A stretch of 64,000 nucleotides of DNA from positions 124,001 to 188,000 of the forward strand of contig CAVVFX010000002.1 in the NCBI GenBank assembly GCA_963747535.1. Direction: 5' to 3'. The stretch is from CAVVFX01 sp963747535 (GTDB lineage: Bacteria > Acidobacteriota > Terriglobia > Bryobacterales > Bryobacteraceae). The translations under genes and the position numbers were made by a program. Positions within the stretch are counted from its first letter, which is position 1. Each line of letters opens with the position of its first letter. Under the pieces are notes generated by a model, which was not told the origin of the DNA, searched no databases, and worked only from the letters and a program-made list of their open reading frames with translations. This document shows positions 16,187-24,857 of the stretch, in pieces.

Positions 16187-16603
16187 ATGAAGGCGAGAAC
16201 TACCAAGATAAACCGCGCCACCTCTGCACCACGTCGCGACCTTGAACATTACTGCCGTGATCTGAACGGTTGGCCACGCTCGTGGATGGGGTTGGAAAAA
16301 GACCTGCCACCAGGCGAGCAGTTGGTGGCATGCTTCCGCCCGTTCCTTGAATACCTGGCAGCCTCGGACCTGTCACCGAAGACAATTCAGAAGCACGTCG
16401 ACAATATGTGGGCACTCGGAGGGGAGTTCATTCGCGACCTCAACGACGATCCGTCCCTGAGAAAGCGGTCGGTCGAACAGACCCTTTTCAAAATGATCGA
16501 GGATGGCGGCCCGCTTCTCTATCACGGCGGTGAAGATCAGCAGAGATCCTTTGATTCCACCTGCCGCAAGTTCCGGCGTTTTCTCAGCACCATGGCTCCC
16601 TGA
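16187..16603 (+). CDS. Passenger protein of the IS, SAM-like/integrase N-terminal flavour
   Basis: 138 aa, divergent from the transposase with 13 bp between starts and GGAAG before the ATG. Contains a segment like a phage-integrase core-binding helix pair (SDLSPKTIQKHVDNMWALGGEFIRDL) and a conserved-looking end (DGGPLLYHGGEDQQRSFDSTCRKFRRFL). It lies wholly inside the element, so it moves with it. It could be a transposition regulator or accessory DNA-binding protein. This role is inferred. Confidence 0.65.
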   Translation: MKARTTKINRATSAPRRDLEHYCRDLNGWPRSWMGLEKDLPPGEQLVACFRPFLEYLAASDLSPKTIQKHVDNMWALGGEFIRDLNDDPSLRKRSVEQTLFKMIEDGGPLLYHGGEDQQRSFDSTCRKFRRFLSTMAP

Positions 16604-16840
16604 AAGAAGAAACACGGGGCGGTAGGGATGAAACACCAAGGAACGGCCACGGCCGAAGCATCACGCGACGAGAATCAACTGGCTACGAAAAAGGGCTGCT
16701 GACACCCACAGATATCCCCGACGAGGCGAAGTTTTAGTACCTGTCGCGAATGGCGCTGACGCATCGGAGCTGCAGCAGAAATACGGCGCTACGATGTGCG
16801 GTTTGGTGTCGACGGCTGCAGGCGCGACATCGGAGGTCGT

Positions 16841-17050
16841 ATGAAGGTACGACGCCATAAGTTCAGGCACGTACCCGACTCTCGCCGAGACGGCGGCAAT
16901 AGCTTCGGCCTAAAGCCCGTCGACAACACCACCCTGGACTACGCGACGCAACCCACCCGCCGGCCTGCTCCCGGGCTGCCAGGCGATCCGGAAGAGGATG
17001 GTGAGCCTGTACTGTTCGATGATGATGACGGCGGCGACCAAGCGGCCTAA
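16841..17050 (+). CDS. Small hypothetical phage-like protein
   Basis: 69 aa, ATG overlaps the stop of the interrupted gene (ATGA). Basic N-terminus (MKVRRHKFRHVPDSRR), Pro-rich middle and a very acidic tail (EEDGEPVLFDDDDGGDQ). Coupling to the split gene supports it. Expression is now cut off from the upstream promoter by the IS. No family is recognised. Confidence 0.5.
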   Translation: MKVRRHKFRHVPDSRRDGGNSFGLKPVDNTTLDYATQPTRRPAPGLPGDPEEDGEPVLFDDDDGGDQAA

Positions 17051-17420
17051 GTTTACCCCCGAGACAGAGCGACCCGCAGCACCGATGGGCATGGGCGCTG
17101 CGGGTCTAAGAGTGTCGGCTGGAGCGGAGGTCAGGCCAGTTGCAACGAACACTCCTGCGTATAATTTAACATGGTTTTCGGAAGCGCTTGCAAGAGTTTC
17201 GCTTCATGTTCGCCACAACGTGCAGCCAACGTGCAGCCACGGGAGCGATTGGAAGTCCTTTATTCCGTCAAGTGCCAAAATAAAATTCCCTTAGATATCA
17301 ACTACTTACCGCTGATTACCAGACAAGTACATCCTAATCTACGGGTTCGATTCCCGTTAGCGCTACCATGTTTTCATAGAGTTACGGGAAATGCGCTAAG
17401 ACGCGCTAAGACCAGGATTT
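17051..17420. other. Non-coding junction: hairpin, tandem repeat and tRNA remnant
   Basis: A hairpin ACCCGCAGC/GCTGCGGGT (17072-17080 and 17097-17105) could end the rightward block. AACGTGCAGCC is repeated in tandem at 17217-17227 and 17228-17238, a layout seen in integrase arm-type sites. The tRNA 3' fragment follows at 17341. No supported gene. Confidence 0.5.
17341..17368 (+). repeat. tRNA 3' fragment (second attachment-site-like sequence)
   Basis: Perfect T-arm ACGGG-TTCGATT-CCCGT, then acceptor strand TAGCGCT, discriminator A and CCA. The expected 5' partner AGCGCTA is absent nearby, so this is a fragment, not a gene. It differs from tRNA-Gln at 1462. Likely an att remnant of another element that used a different tRNA. 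Confidence 0.75.
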
Positions 17421-18680
17421 CTAAGGGCGTTGCAGTTCTATTCGAGCAGGTGCCACCAAGAGACCCACCCGAGAGTGAAGCCAGTTCAACAGGACCACTT
17501 TAACCAGTCCCCAAACTTCTCTGCTTAATTTTTGTTCCTCAATCCCCTCCGGGGTCAGGGCCGGAAAGAAGAGTGTGCGGTCAGCGAACGAAAGCTCGCC
17601 GCCGTGTGACAGACGGGACCTGAATTCGTAATAGAGCCTTGTACGGGCCTCTTGGAATTTCGTGGTTGCCGGAGCGAATTCGTCGAAGAAATCGACAAGC
17701 CTCCGAACTGACCCGCGCCCCGTTGGCCGATCGCACACGGGACACTTACCGACGGATTTGTCCTGCGGAATAAGGCACTCTATGGAACTAATCAGAGCGG
17801 TAAATGCGGCAGAGTCAGAATAGACTGAGGCGTTTTTTGCGTGATCAAACCAGAAGCAGCCGCGAAGGAACCGGGACTGCACTTCTAGGGGTGCCAGGAA
17901 GAATCTGTCAAGTAGCAATTCAAGGCTCTCGGGTATCTCTAGACTCCGATCTGGATCATTGATGACAACCGTTCTCGCGTAGTACTCTTGAGTATCGACC
18001 CTGGCCAATGAAGGAATGCTCTCAACGGGAGCAAACGAGTCGGCCGAAAACCTGTCAGGAAGGATGTACCCCGCCGGCCGATACTGACTCGTATGACCCG
18101 ACGCACCCGTATCGAGTACCCAATGATGCCGCGATGCCTCCGGCATGAACACACTGACTTCCAATAGACAATTCAAAAGCGGTTGAATCCTTCGAAGCTC
18201 GGCAGTTCGCCGATAGCCTCCAAGGAACGGTGTCTGACTAGGTCGAAACGGAAACTGTACAAGAAGGGGATGGTCGCCAAAAAGGGAATGCCCACGAGGA
18301 GCGTTAGGGGGGACCGGTTGAATCTGGAATTTGTCGCGATATCGGAACCACCCATTGACGGGCAGGTAGGCAAATAAGACGGCCGTGCCGATCTCCGCTT
18401 TGTTGGGTTCTTGTAACTCACGGTCAATCTTCGCCCGGAAGGCCCCGGCGCTTTCCTCGCTCAGCGTAGGGCCGGCGACAACTTTAATAAGCCGTTGCTT
18501 CTCTTTATTGTGGTAGACGAGTCGTATCGCATATGAACCGATACCATCGCCGCCGAAGTTAACTTCAGTAGGGCCGCCGTCAGCTGCGCTACCGAAATGC
18601 GATAACGCAATCTGGCTCAGTTCTGAAGGCTCGATCTCCGCCGCGCGAAAGAATTCAAGAAGATTTTCAGGTAACGCCAT
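17421..18680 (-). CDS. HEPN-domain protein, candidate abortive-infection effector
   Basis: 419 aa. The N-terminal ~200 residues are an unassigned globular region. The C-terminal part (about 280-405) is an ApeA-like HEPN domain: FTALISSIECLIPQ, an inserted CPVCDRP zinc-knuckle-like piece near 312, FDEFAPATTKFQEARTRLYYEFRSRLSHGGEL with the R-x4-H RNase motif (RSRLSH near 358), then a final helix. HEPN proteins with this motif are RNases, often in anti-phage systems. It sits at the cargo end of the island, next to the integrase fragment and on the same strand. No partner gene is visible, so it may act alone. Confidence 0.65.
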   Translation of the reverse strand: MALPENLLEFFRAAEIEPSELSQIALSHFGSAADGGPTEVNFGGDGIGSYAIRLVYHNKEKQRLIKVVAGPTLSEESAGAFRAKIDRELQEPNKAEIGTAVLFAYLPVNGWFRYRDKFQIQPVPPNAPRGHSLFGDHPLLVQFPFRPSQTPFLGGYRRTAELRRIQPLLNCLLEVSVFMPEASRHHWVLDTGASGHTSQYRPAGYILPDRFSADSFAPVESIPSLARVDTQEYYARTVVINDPDRSLEIPESLELLLDRFFLAPLEVQSRFLRGCFWFDHAKNASVYSDSAAFTALISSIECLIPQDKSVGKCPVCDRPTGRGSVRRLVDFFDEFAPATTKFQEARTRLYYEFRSRLSHGGELSFADRTLFFPALTPEGIEEQKLSREVWGLVKVVLLNWLHSRVGLLVAPARIELQRP

Positions 18681-18709
18681 CGGCTAATATCCCGAGTCCA
18701 CCGCACCTA

Positions 18710-19048
18710 TTATACAGGCGACTCGCCAGGGCGTGCTAGTCGTTCAGTTGACCGATTCTGTTCCTGGAATTCTTCCCACTTCTTTACCGCCTCGTCGTCT
18801 TGACCATGAATCGCGTGCGCGTACACGTCCGCAGTGACCCGCACGGAAGAATGTCCCAACCGGGCAGACACAACCGGAAGGGGAACGCCGTTAGCCAACA
18901 TGTGCGACCCGTGGCTATGTCGTAGGAGATGTAACGCCGCGCCGTTAGGTTTTGGGATCTTGAGACGCCTGAACAGTGCGGAGACCGCCGAGGAAATCGA
19001 ATCCGGCCGCAACGGTGTACCGTTCGGATTCGCAAAGATCAAATCCAA
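18710..19048 (-). pseudogene. Truncated tyrosine integrase (C-terminal part)
   Basis: About 112 aa of a catalytic domain: ALHLLRHSHGSHMLANGVPLPVVSARLGHSSVRVTADVYAHA, with the H-x-L-R box, the second His in LGHSS and the tyrosine in VYAHA. The frame continues upstream only to a stop near 19093, so the core-binding domain and the first catalytic arginine are missing. It abuts the attR copy, while the full integrase is at the other end. Remnant of a second element or of a tandem insertion. Confidence 0.85.
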
Positions 19049-19161
19049 ATGTCGGCTAAAAACCGTACCGACACCGTACCGAGTACGGTAAATCTATGCG
19101 ATTTGTGAGAGCTACGACATATAAGAATCAGCAACTTACAGATTACAAAGAAGCTTCTTTA

Positions 19162-19193
19162 ATCGGGGTTCGAATCCCTGCCTCCCAGCCAAC
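19162..19193 (+). repeat. attR-like direct repeat (copy of tRNA-Gln 3' end)
   Basis: Identical over 32 bp to 1506-1537. No tRNA 5' half precedes it, so it is the duplicated end produced by integration. Confidence 0.93.
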
Positions 19194-19229
19194 TCCTTTT
19201 TTGATCAACTACGTGGATGCCTCGGTGTA

Positions 19230-19586
19230 GTGTCCACGAAATAACCGGACAGAACGGTCGCCGGTGTAAATCTACGAAATTAGCGATCCCGGAGGACTCG
19301 TTTCCATTCCACCTTGGGCTTCTGGAAGTTGATGCGCAGCGCCACGCTTATTGGCAAAGCGGTCCACGCACTTCAACTCAACGATGACCTTTTCGCCGGC
19401 CACTAGATCGGCCGCATACTCGCCGAGGTACTTCCGTTTGTAAGAGATAGGGAAGATCTGATTTCCATTCGTGTCCATCCGTGGCCCCATTGTATGAGTG
19501 GCGCAAGGTGGGCGAAAATCTCAGAAAAAAGGTAGCTCAGGCCACGGATGCACACGAATCCTATTGTCCAGTTATTTCGTGGACAC
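19230..19586. repeat. 357-bp element bounded by 22-bp inverted repeats
   Basis: The ends 19230-19251 (beginning GTGTCCACGAAATAACC) and 19565-19586 are inverted repeats with one mismatch in 22. A second inverted pair inside (ATTCGTGT.CATCCGTGG) flanks part of it. MITE-like or an IS relic, carrying a broken GxxExxY gene. No clear target duplication. Confidence 0.6.
19272..19490 (-). pseudogene. GxxExxY-family protein remnant
   Basis: The frame holds KYLGEYAADLVAGEKVIVELKCVDRFANKRG, the core of the GxxExxY family, which has a nuclease-like fold and whose role is not established. The following family segment is missing. The usual end (LRINFQKPKVEWKRV) is present in another frame, so there is a deletion plus frameshift. 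Confidence 0.7.
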
Positions 19587-19791
19587 ACACTAGATGGACA
19601 TGCGCGTACGAATACTCAGAGTGACACGGACGCGTACTGCCCGGTGACCCTTACAACGTGGGCAACGGAATCCACCGGGCCACCGTAATTGTTCCAGGTG
19701 CGCTCGGCACGACGCACATATTGGGGTCGGCTGAGTCAAGGGGATACCCACTTAACCGCAAAAGGGAATTGAGATGTATTGGACATGTTAC

Positions 19792-19986
19792 TTAAATTGC
19801 ACATTGCTGTTCTGGGGCCGAGCCGAACACATTGAAGATCGATCCTTTGGCGATGGACCCGCTAGGAAGCCGGGGGTCTGCAAAACTGGCCGCGTTTTTC
19901 ACTCCCTGCGCGGCGATGGCCGGCGCGGCAGGGGCTGGTGCGGCGGCGAGGAGAATTGCTGCAGTTAAGATTAGGGATTTGTGCAT
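19792..19986 (-). pseudogene. N-terminal fragment of a secreted Solibacter-type (TIGR03437-like) protein
   Basis: From ATG 19986: signal peptide (MHKSLILTAAILLAAAPAPA), then QGVKNAASFADPRLPSGSIAKGSIFNVFG, the opening of the domain numerous in Solibacter-type genomes. It stops after 64 codons, far too short for the family. It lies 23 bp after the FG-GAP gene and could have been its partner. Confidence 0.55.
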
Positions 19987-20009
19987 AGCGTCTCCGTATA
20001 GCCTCTGGG

Positions 20010-22298
20010 TTAGTTGCTGGTTGTCGAACTGGCCGCCAGCGGGGCCGGGATACAAACCGAACTGATACCCGGAACGTAGCTGTTCAACATGGTGAACACG
20101 GTATTCGCGATGTCGTCGGAGAACACCAGGTCAGGCTTGCCGTCTCCATTCAGATCTCCGATTGCGAGGGCCGGTGGACCGCCTCCCGCGCCATAAGCCA
20201 CCGCGTTGCGCAGCGTGCCATCGCCATTGCTCAGAAACACGGTGATGGTCTGGCCGTTGTTGCTTGCCGCCGCAACGTCCGGAAAGCTGTCGCCGTTAAA
20301 ATCCGCCATCGCTACCCAGTTGAGGTTTGCCGACGCATAGCGCACGGCATTCTGGAACGTTCCGTCGCCATTGCCCAGCAGCACCGCCAGCCCGCCAGGC
20401 TGCGGCGGGTAAGTGCCGCCGCCGCCCGAATCCGCAGCCACGATGTCCGGCTTGCCATCGCCGTTGATATCGCCAATGGCGACCGACGCACTCGTATAGC
20501 CGATGGTGTAGTTCACGCCCGATTGGAAACTGCCGTTGCCCTTGCCCAGGTAAACGGTGATCGTGCCGACCGAACTGCCGCCGGGCGGCACCAGGACCGC
20601 GCCGTTCGCCAGTACCACGTCCAGGAAACCATCGCCGTTGACATCTGCCAGGGCTATCGGACCCGCCATGCAACCGAAACAACCGAGAGTCGAGATACCG
20701 GTTCCTGCGTGGAACGTGCCATCGCCATTGCCCAGTTGGATCGATACTCCGCCGATAGCCGACACGGCGAAGTCGAGCGTGCCATCATTATTGAAATCGC
20801 CAGCGGCAATGTAGTTGGTGCCGGCAAAATAGGAGCCCACCGATTTCGCAGCCTGAAAGGTGCCGTCGCCGTTGCCGAGAAAGAGCAGGACGTTGGCGCC
20901 GGTTCCGTTCGCGACCACCAGGTCCGGCTTGCCGTCGCCGTTAAAATCTCCTGCCGCGACCGAATGCGAGCCGAACGCCGTGGTGTACGTCGAGGCCGCC
21001 TGCAGCGTACCATCGCCATTGCCCAGCAACACAGACAGGTTGCCGCCGAAGCCCGAGCCCACTACAGCGACATCCAGTCTGCCGTCCCCGTTGAAGTCGG
21101 CCAGAGCGGGCGCTTGCGGAGTCATTCCCACTGCGTAGTAATTGGGGCCCTGCAACATTCCATTCGGGGTGCCCAGCATCACGCCGACCTGCGTCGGGTT
21201 CGTGGTCGTGTTGGCGACGATCAGCAGATCGGGCGTTCCATCGTTATTGAAGTCGCTGGCTGCCACGGCCCAGTTGGGCTGATCCGTGGGATTCAATTGG
21301 ACCGGTTGCTGGAACGTTCCATCCCCGTGTCCCGGGTACAACGAGATGGTGCCGATCTGGTATGGCGATGTCTGATTGCTGACCGCCAGATCGGGAATCC
21401 CATCGCCGGTATAATCGGCGATTGCCACGCTTGTTGGCAGCATTCCCGTGGAATACGTGATGGGGCCTTGAAAGGTGCCGTTTCCGACGCCCAGCATGAT
21501 GGAGACACTATTCGATAAATTTCCTACCGTTATCACATCGAGGATGTGGTCACCGTTCACGTCAGCCGCGACCACGGCCACCGGTCCGAAAGAGGTACCG
21601 TCGCTGACACTCGTGGGAGCGGAGAGATTTGAGAGATTTCCTTTGCCGTCGCCCAGCAGGAGGTAGAATCCGCCATAAATGCTGCCTACGACGACGTCGA
21701 GGTTGCCGTCGCCGTTGAAGTCCCCGACTACGATGCCGCCCTCTGTGTAGCCTGAACCCTGTCCACCGGGTGGCGGCAGGATGAAGGTCCCATCACCTTT
21801 GCCCAACAGGATCTCCGCGGGTTCCGACTCAATGGCCAGATCGGGTATGCCATCGCCGTTGAAGTCGCCCACAGCAATCGAAGATGTAGAGGCGTTGGTG
21901 ATGATCGGCGTCTTGAAGGTGCCATCGCCGTTGCCCAACATCACCTGGATCGCGGAATTAGCGGCAACGGCCAGATCCAGCTTGCCGTCGCCATTGAAAT
22001 CCGCTGTCACCACCCACAAAGCATTACCCAGCTTATAAGTGGCCCCTGCGGTGAACGTGCCATCGCCGTTGTTCAGCAGGATGGAAACTCCCAAGCTGTC
22101 GGTCACCGCGACGTCTTTGAACCCATCGCCATTGAAATCGCCGATCGCCGGTATCTGGGCCGCAACCGCCGCCGGGTACACGCGGGCGCCGGCAAACCTT
22201 GGGCTATCGCAGGTTTGCTGCGTTGTTGCAGCGTGGCATAAAGGGCCCGTGAGCGCAGACACGAGAAGATTGATGAGTATTATGGCGGAAGCTCTCAT
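20010..22298 (-). CDS. Secreted FG-GAP/VCBS repeat protein
   Basis: 762 aa, signal peptide MRASAIILINLLVSALTGPLCHA, AAGGTGG ribosome site. Then about 13 repeats of the type (G)DFNGDGxxDxxV...LLGNGDGTF spread over residues 45-740, each with a DxNxDG-type calcium-binding loop, predicted to form integrin-like beta-propellers. Such proteins bind surfaces, polysaccharides or other proteins outside the cell. No catalytic domain or anchor is visible. DNA-level repetition is strong, so unequal recombination could change repeat number. Confidence 0.9.
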   Translation of the reverse strand: MRASAIILINLLVSALTGPLCHAATTQQTCDSPRFAGARVYPAAVAAQIPAIGDFNGDGFKDVAVTDSLGVSILLNNGDGTFTAGATYKLGNALWVVTADFNGDGKLDLAVAANSAIQVMLGNGDGTFKTPIITNASTSSIAVGDFNGDGIPDLAIESEPAEILLGKGDGTFILPPPGGQGSGYTEGGIVVGDFNGDGNLDVVVGSIYGGFYLLLGDGKGNLSNLSAPTSVSDGTSFGPVAVVAADVNGDHILDVITVGNLSNSVSIMLGVGNGTFQGPITYSTGMLPTSVAIADYTGDGIPDLAVSNQTSPYQIGTISLYPGHGDGTFQQPVQLNPTDQPNWAVAASDFNNDGTPDLLIVANTTTNPTQVGVMLGTPNGMLQGPNYYAVGMTPQAPALADFNGDGRLDVAVVGSGFGGNLSVLLGNGDGTLQAASTYTTAFGSHSVAAGDFNGDGKPDLVVANGTGANVLLFLGNGDGTFQAAKSVGSYFAGTNYIAAGDFNNDGTLDFAVSAIGGVSIQLGNGDGTFHAGTGISTLGCFGCMAGPIALADVNGDGFLDVVLANGAVLVPPGGSSVGTITVYLGKGNGSFQSGVNYTIGYTSASVAIGDINGDGKPDIVAADSGGGGTYPPQPGGLAVLLGNGDGTFQNAVRYASANLNWVAMADFNGDSFPDVAAASNNGQTITVFLSNGDGTLRNAVAYGAGGGPPALAIGDLNGDGKPDLVFSDDIANTVFTMLNSYVPGISSVCIPAPLAASSTTSN

Positions 22299-22730
22299 AG
22301 AACCACCTTAATCGCGTCGAATTATACCATGACCCATTTCAATCCGTTCTAAAGAATTCTAAAGCCAACTGTAACCTTTCCGGCACCCTGCGGCCGGAGC
22401 AATGGCTGAAAACACGGCTTCAGTTCGTAAATGCGGGGCAGCGTCCGCTGGCTGGCTAGCTTGGCCAGTACCTACTTGCAAGAATTGCCGTACGGAAACC
22501 GCTTGCTTAACGCGCGCGGCTCAGCAACGACTTCCGGGCCGCGACCGTCAGGGAGTGGTTACGCGAACTTTTGCAAGGACGTGGTATCAGGCGGCTTATG
22601 CTCATCCGGTTGTTTGAGCAAACCACTGGCAGACTGCTGAAAAAAAGCCGTCCGCCACCGCTCCCTCACGGTCGCGGCTCAGTCCGTTTTCTGATCCGGC
22701 GGCGGTAGACGCAAGCAAAGCCGCCGGGCA
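22299..22730. other. Intergenic stretch with dispersed palindromic repeats
   Basis: No gene supported. Carries a repeat with GCTTGCTTAACGCGCGCGGCTC (22500-22521 region) and GCCGCGACCGTCAGGGAG (22539-22556), and another copy of the second unit in inverse form at 22660-22680 (CTCCCTCACGGTCGCGGCTC). The same units recur at 29138-29265, 34085-34165 and 60428-60450. Confidence 0.6.
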
Positions 22731-24338
22731 GTGATCTGTGGCATGCTGGACTTCATGCGAAATGTCGTTTTAATCTGCGGCCTGGCGGCTACCGGGGCGC
22801 TGATGGCGAACGATGCGTACCCTCCGCCGCGGTTCACGGATCCGCAGAGGGTGGAGAAGCTGGAAGCCGCGATGCCGGAGGTGGACCGAATCCTGCGCAC
22901 CTACGCCACGGAAAAGAAGATTCCAGGAATGGTGTGGGGCGTGGTGATAGACGGTCGGCTGGCGCACACCGCCACATTCGGCGTGCGGGACCTGACGTCG
23001 AATGCCCCAGTGACGACGGGAACGGCGTTTCGCATCGCGTCGATGACCAAGAGCTTCACGGCTCTGGCGATTCTGAAGTTGCGCGACGATGGGAAGTTGT
23101 CGCTGGACGACCAGGTGGCGAAATGGATTCCGGAGTTCGCGCGCATGGAACTACCGACGCGGGACACGCCGCCTTTGCGGCTGCGGCAGCTGCTGAGCCA
23201 CAGTGCCGGGTTCCCGGAAGACAATCCATGGGGAGACCGGCAATTGAGCGTGACCGATGCGACAGTGGATGAGTGGCTGGGCAAAGGGATTCCGTTCTCC
23301 ACGCCGCCGGCAACACGCTATGAGTATTCCAACTACGCTTTCGGGCTGCTGGGCCGCGTAGTGACGAAGGCGGCGGGAATACCTTACGAGACTTACATGA
23401 GGCGGGAGATTCTTTCGAAGCTGCGCATGGACGGCACTACCTATGAGTTCGCCGAAGTTCCGGCGGCGAGCCGGGCCGTGGGGTACCGGCTGAAGCCGGA
23501 CGGGACTTACAGCGAAGAGCCGCCGCTGCCACACGGCGTTTTCGGATCCATGGGCGGATTACTGACGACGGCAACGGATCTGGGCCGGTATGTGGCGTTT
23601 CATTTATCGGCGTGGCCGCCGCGGGACGATGCCGAAGCGGGGCCGGTAAACCGGGCGTCGGTCCGAGAGATGGCGCATTTGTGGACGCCTTCGAATTTGA
23701 CCGCGTCGCGTCCGAACGGCGTGCTGCACGCTTCGGAAAGAGGGTACGGTTTTGGGCTGGGCGTGGCCAGCGATTGCCGCTTTGAGCAAATTGTGGCGCA
23801 TGGGGGCGGGTTGCCAGGTTTCGGTTCGTACATGGCGTGGCTGCCTGAGTACGGGGTGGGCATGTTCGCGATGACGACGCTGACTTATTCGGGACCGGCG
23901 GTGGCGATCGACCAGGCGTGGGACGCCATGCTTAAGACGGGCGGGTTAAAGAAGCGCGAACTGCCGCCTACGCCTCTGCAGACGCAGATGCGGGAACACA
24001 TCCTTAATTTGTGGAAAAATTGGGACGACGCAGAGGCGAAGTTGATCGGGTCGATGAATCTGTTGCTGGACGCGCCCGGGGAACAGAGGAAGACCGAGAT
24101 TCAGAAGCTGAAGAATGAAATGGGCGAATGCCGAGCGGCGGGGCCGGTGATACCGGAGAACTGGCTCCGGGGCCAGTTTAATATGACCTGCGCCAAAGGC
24201 ACGGTAGGGGTGTTCTTTACGATGTCGCCGACGCAGCCGCCCAGAGTGCAGCACCTCGCATTTCAGAAACTGGCGACGGAAACTGCAAGGCTGAGTGCGC
24301 CTACGGGCGCTCCAGCAGGGGTGGCGTGTTCTCAGTAG
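22731..24338 (+). CDS. Secreted serine hydrolase of the beta-lactamase class C / PBP4-like family
   Basis: 535 aa (GTG start at 22731; ATG 22743 or 22755 also possible). Signal segment MRNVVLICGLAATGALMA. Motifs: SMTK (S-x-x-K nucleophile) near residue 103, YSNY (Y-x-N) near 200 and HGG near 353, where class C enzymes have KTG. The last ~140 residues form an extra domain. These proteins act as esterases, peptidases or lactamases. Resistance should not be assumed. A frameshifted fragment follows 20 bp downstream. Confidence 0.85.
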   Translation: MICGMLDFMRNVVLICGLAATGALMANDAYPPPRFTDPQRVEKLEAAMPEVDRILRTYATEKKIPGMVWGVVIDGRLAHTATFGVRDLTSNAPVTTGTAFRIASMTKSFTALAILKLRDDGKLSLDDQVAKWIPEFARMELPTRDTPPLRLRQLLSHSAGFPEDNPWGDRQLSVTDATVDEWLGKGIPFSTPPATRYEYSNYAFGLLGRVVTKAAGIPYETYMRREILSKLRMDGTTYEFAEVPAASRAVGYRLKPDGTYSEEPPLPHGVFGSMGGLLTTATDLGRYVAFHLSAWPPRDDAEAGPVNRASVREMAHLWTPSNLTASRPNGVLHASERGYGFGLGVASDCRFEQIVAHGGGLPGFGSYMAWLPEYGVGMFAMTTLTYSGPAVAIDQAWDAMLKTGGLKKRELPPTPLQTQMREHILNLWKNWDDAEAKLIGSMNLLLDAPGEQRKTEIQKLKNEMGECRAAGPVIPENWLRGQFNMTCAKGTVGVFFTMSPTQPPRVQHLAFQKLATETARLSAPTGAPAGVACSQ

Positions 24339-24357
24339 GGTGGACTAGACCTTTGAA

Positions 24358-24857
24358 ATGTTTGCCGTGCAGGGGGCGCTTGCCCCAGGGACGCCCGTAG
24401 CTCCGATTCTGCGAGCGGAGCACCTGCCGTTTTATCACGCGCAGTTCTCGCCGACGGGCGATGGATCGTATTTCTGGCGCACTTCGGACCGGGACACGGC
24501 GCGATCTATGTGGCGCGGATGCGGGGGTTCCGGGAGATTCCAGGAAGCGACTGGCGGCCGGTTGTCGACAGCCGCGATCCGGTGGATAAACCGCGCTTTT
24601 CGCCCGACGGCAAGCTTCTCTATTTCACGCTGGACCGCAATGGCGGCCGAATCGTGCAGGCCTTACGCTTCAACGCGGAAAGCGGCCTTCCCATCGGCGA
24701 GCCTTTCCTGGTGTATGATTTCCAGAGTCCCCGTCTGTCCATGCTGGCGGTGAATCTCTCGGACCTGGAACTCTGCGTGGCGCAAGACAAGATCGTCATG
24801 CTGCTGGCAGAGGCGAACTGGAACATCTGGATGACCGAGTTGCGCGCGCACCGGTAG
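24358..24857 (+). pseudogene. Frameshifted WD40/PD40-like C-terminal fragment
   Basis: Two frames together read as the end of a TolB-type propeller. The first frame gives AQFSPTGDGSYFWRTSDRD. The frame from 24510 gives DSRDPVDKPRFSPDGKLLYFTLDRNGGRIVQ and ends NWNIWMTELRAHR. The frame changes near 24480-24510. Such ends occur on acidobacterial Ser/Thr kinases and TolB-like proteins. The 5' part is absent. Confidence 0.65.

Larger units (their letters stand above)
14914..16727. mobile_element. ISL3-family insertion sequence with a passenger gene
   Basis: 1814 bp, flanked by the direct repeat GAAGTTTT (14906-14913 and 16728-16735), the 8-bp size typical of ISL3. The ends are an imperfect ~26-bp inverted repeat. 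The left end reads GGCTCGTCAGAAAAATTCGT, and the reverse complement of the right end reads GCCTCGTCGGGGATATCTGT. Inside are the transposase (leftward) and a 138-aa rightward gene. Confidence 0.88.
14822..16844 (+). pseudogene. Small phage-like gene split by the ISL3-family element
   Basis: The 5' part 14822-14913 (MNFYKLIANGRDVLKTSSG...) has an AAAGGA ribosome site. Removing 14914-16735 (the element plus one copy of the 8-bp target duplication GAAGTTTT) joins it in frame with 16736-16844, giving 66 codons that end ...GLVSTAAGATSEVV. Its stop overlaps the next ATG (16841) in ATGA. The clean restoration proves the insertion and its ends. Function is not known. Confidence 0.85.
1506..19193. mobile_element. 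Integrated genomic island / decayed prophage or satellite in tRNA-Gln
   Basis: The element is bounded by the perfect 32-bp repeat and has an integrase at the tRNA side. Visible modules are integration (1603-3012), replication-like (3700-5159), a DUF5681 pair (5428-6083), a serine recombinase, a hairpin-rich non-coding stretch, higBA, a leftward tail-like block (12901 to 9287), small rightward genes (12955-17050) and a cargo end with a HEPN gene and integrase fragment. Capsid, portal, terminase and lysis genes were not recognised. A second tRNA fragment at 17341-17368 and the second integrase suggest the right-hand ~1.8 kb came from another element. Confidence 0.88.

Noticed and set aside
16174..16221. 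Longer transposase start at 16221
   Set aside because: The extra 16 residues run into the divergent passenger gene, and family proteins begin at the ATG 16173.
22731..24338. Antibiotic-resistance beta-lactamase
   Set aside because: The class C fold is shared by many esterases and peptidases, and the KTG box reads HGG here.
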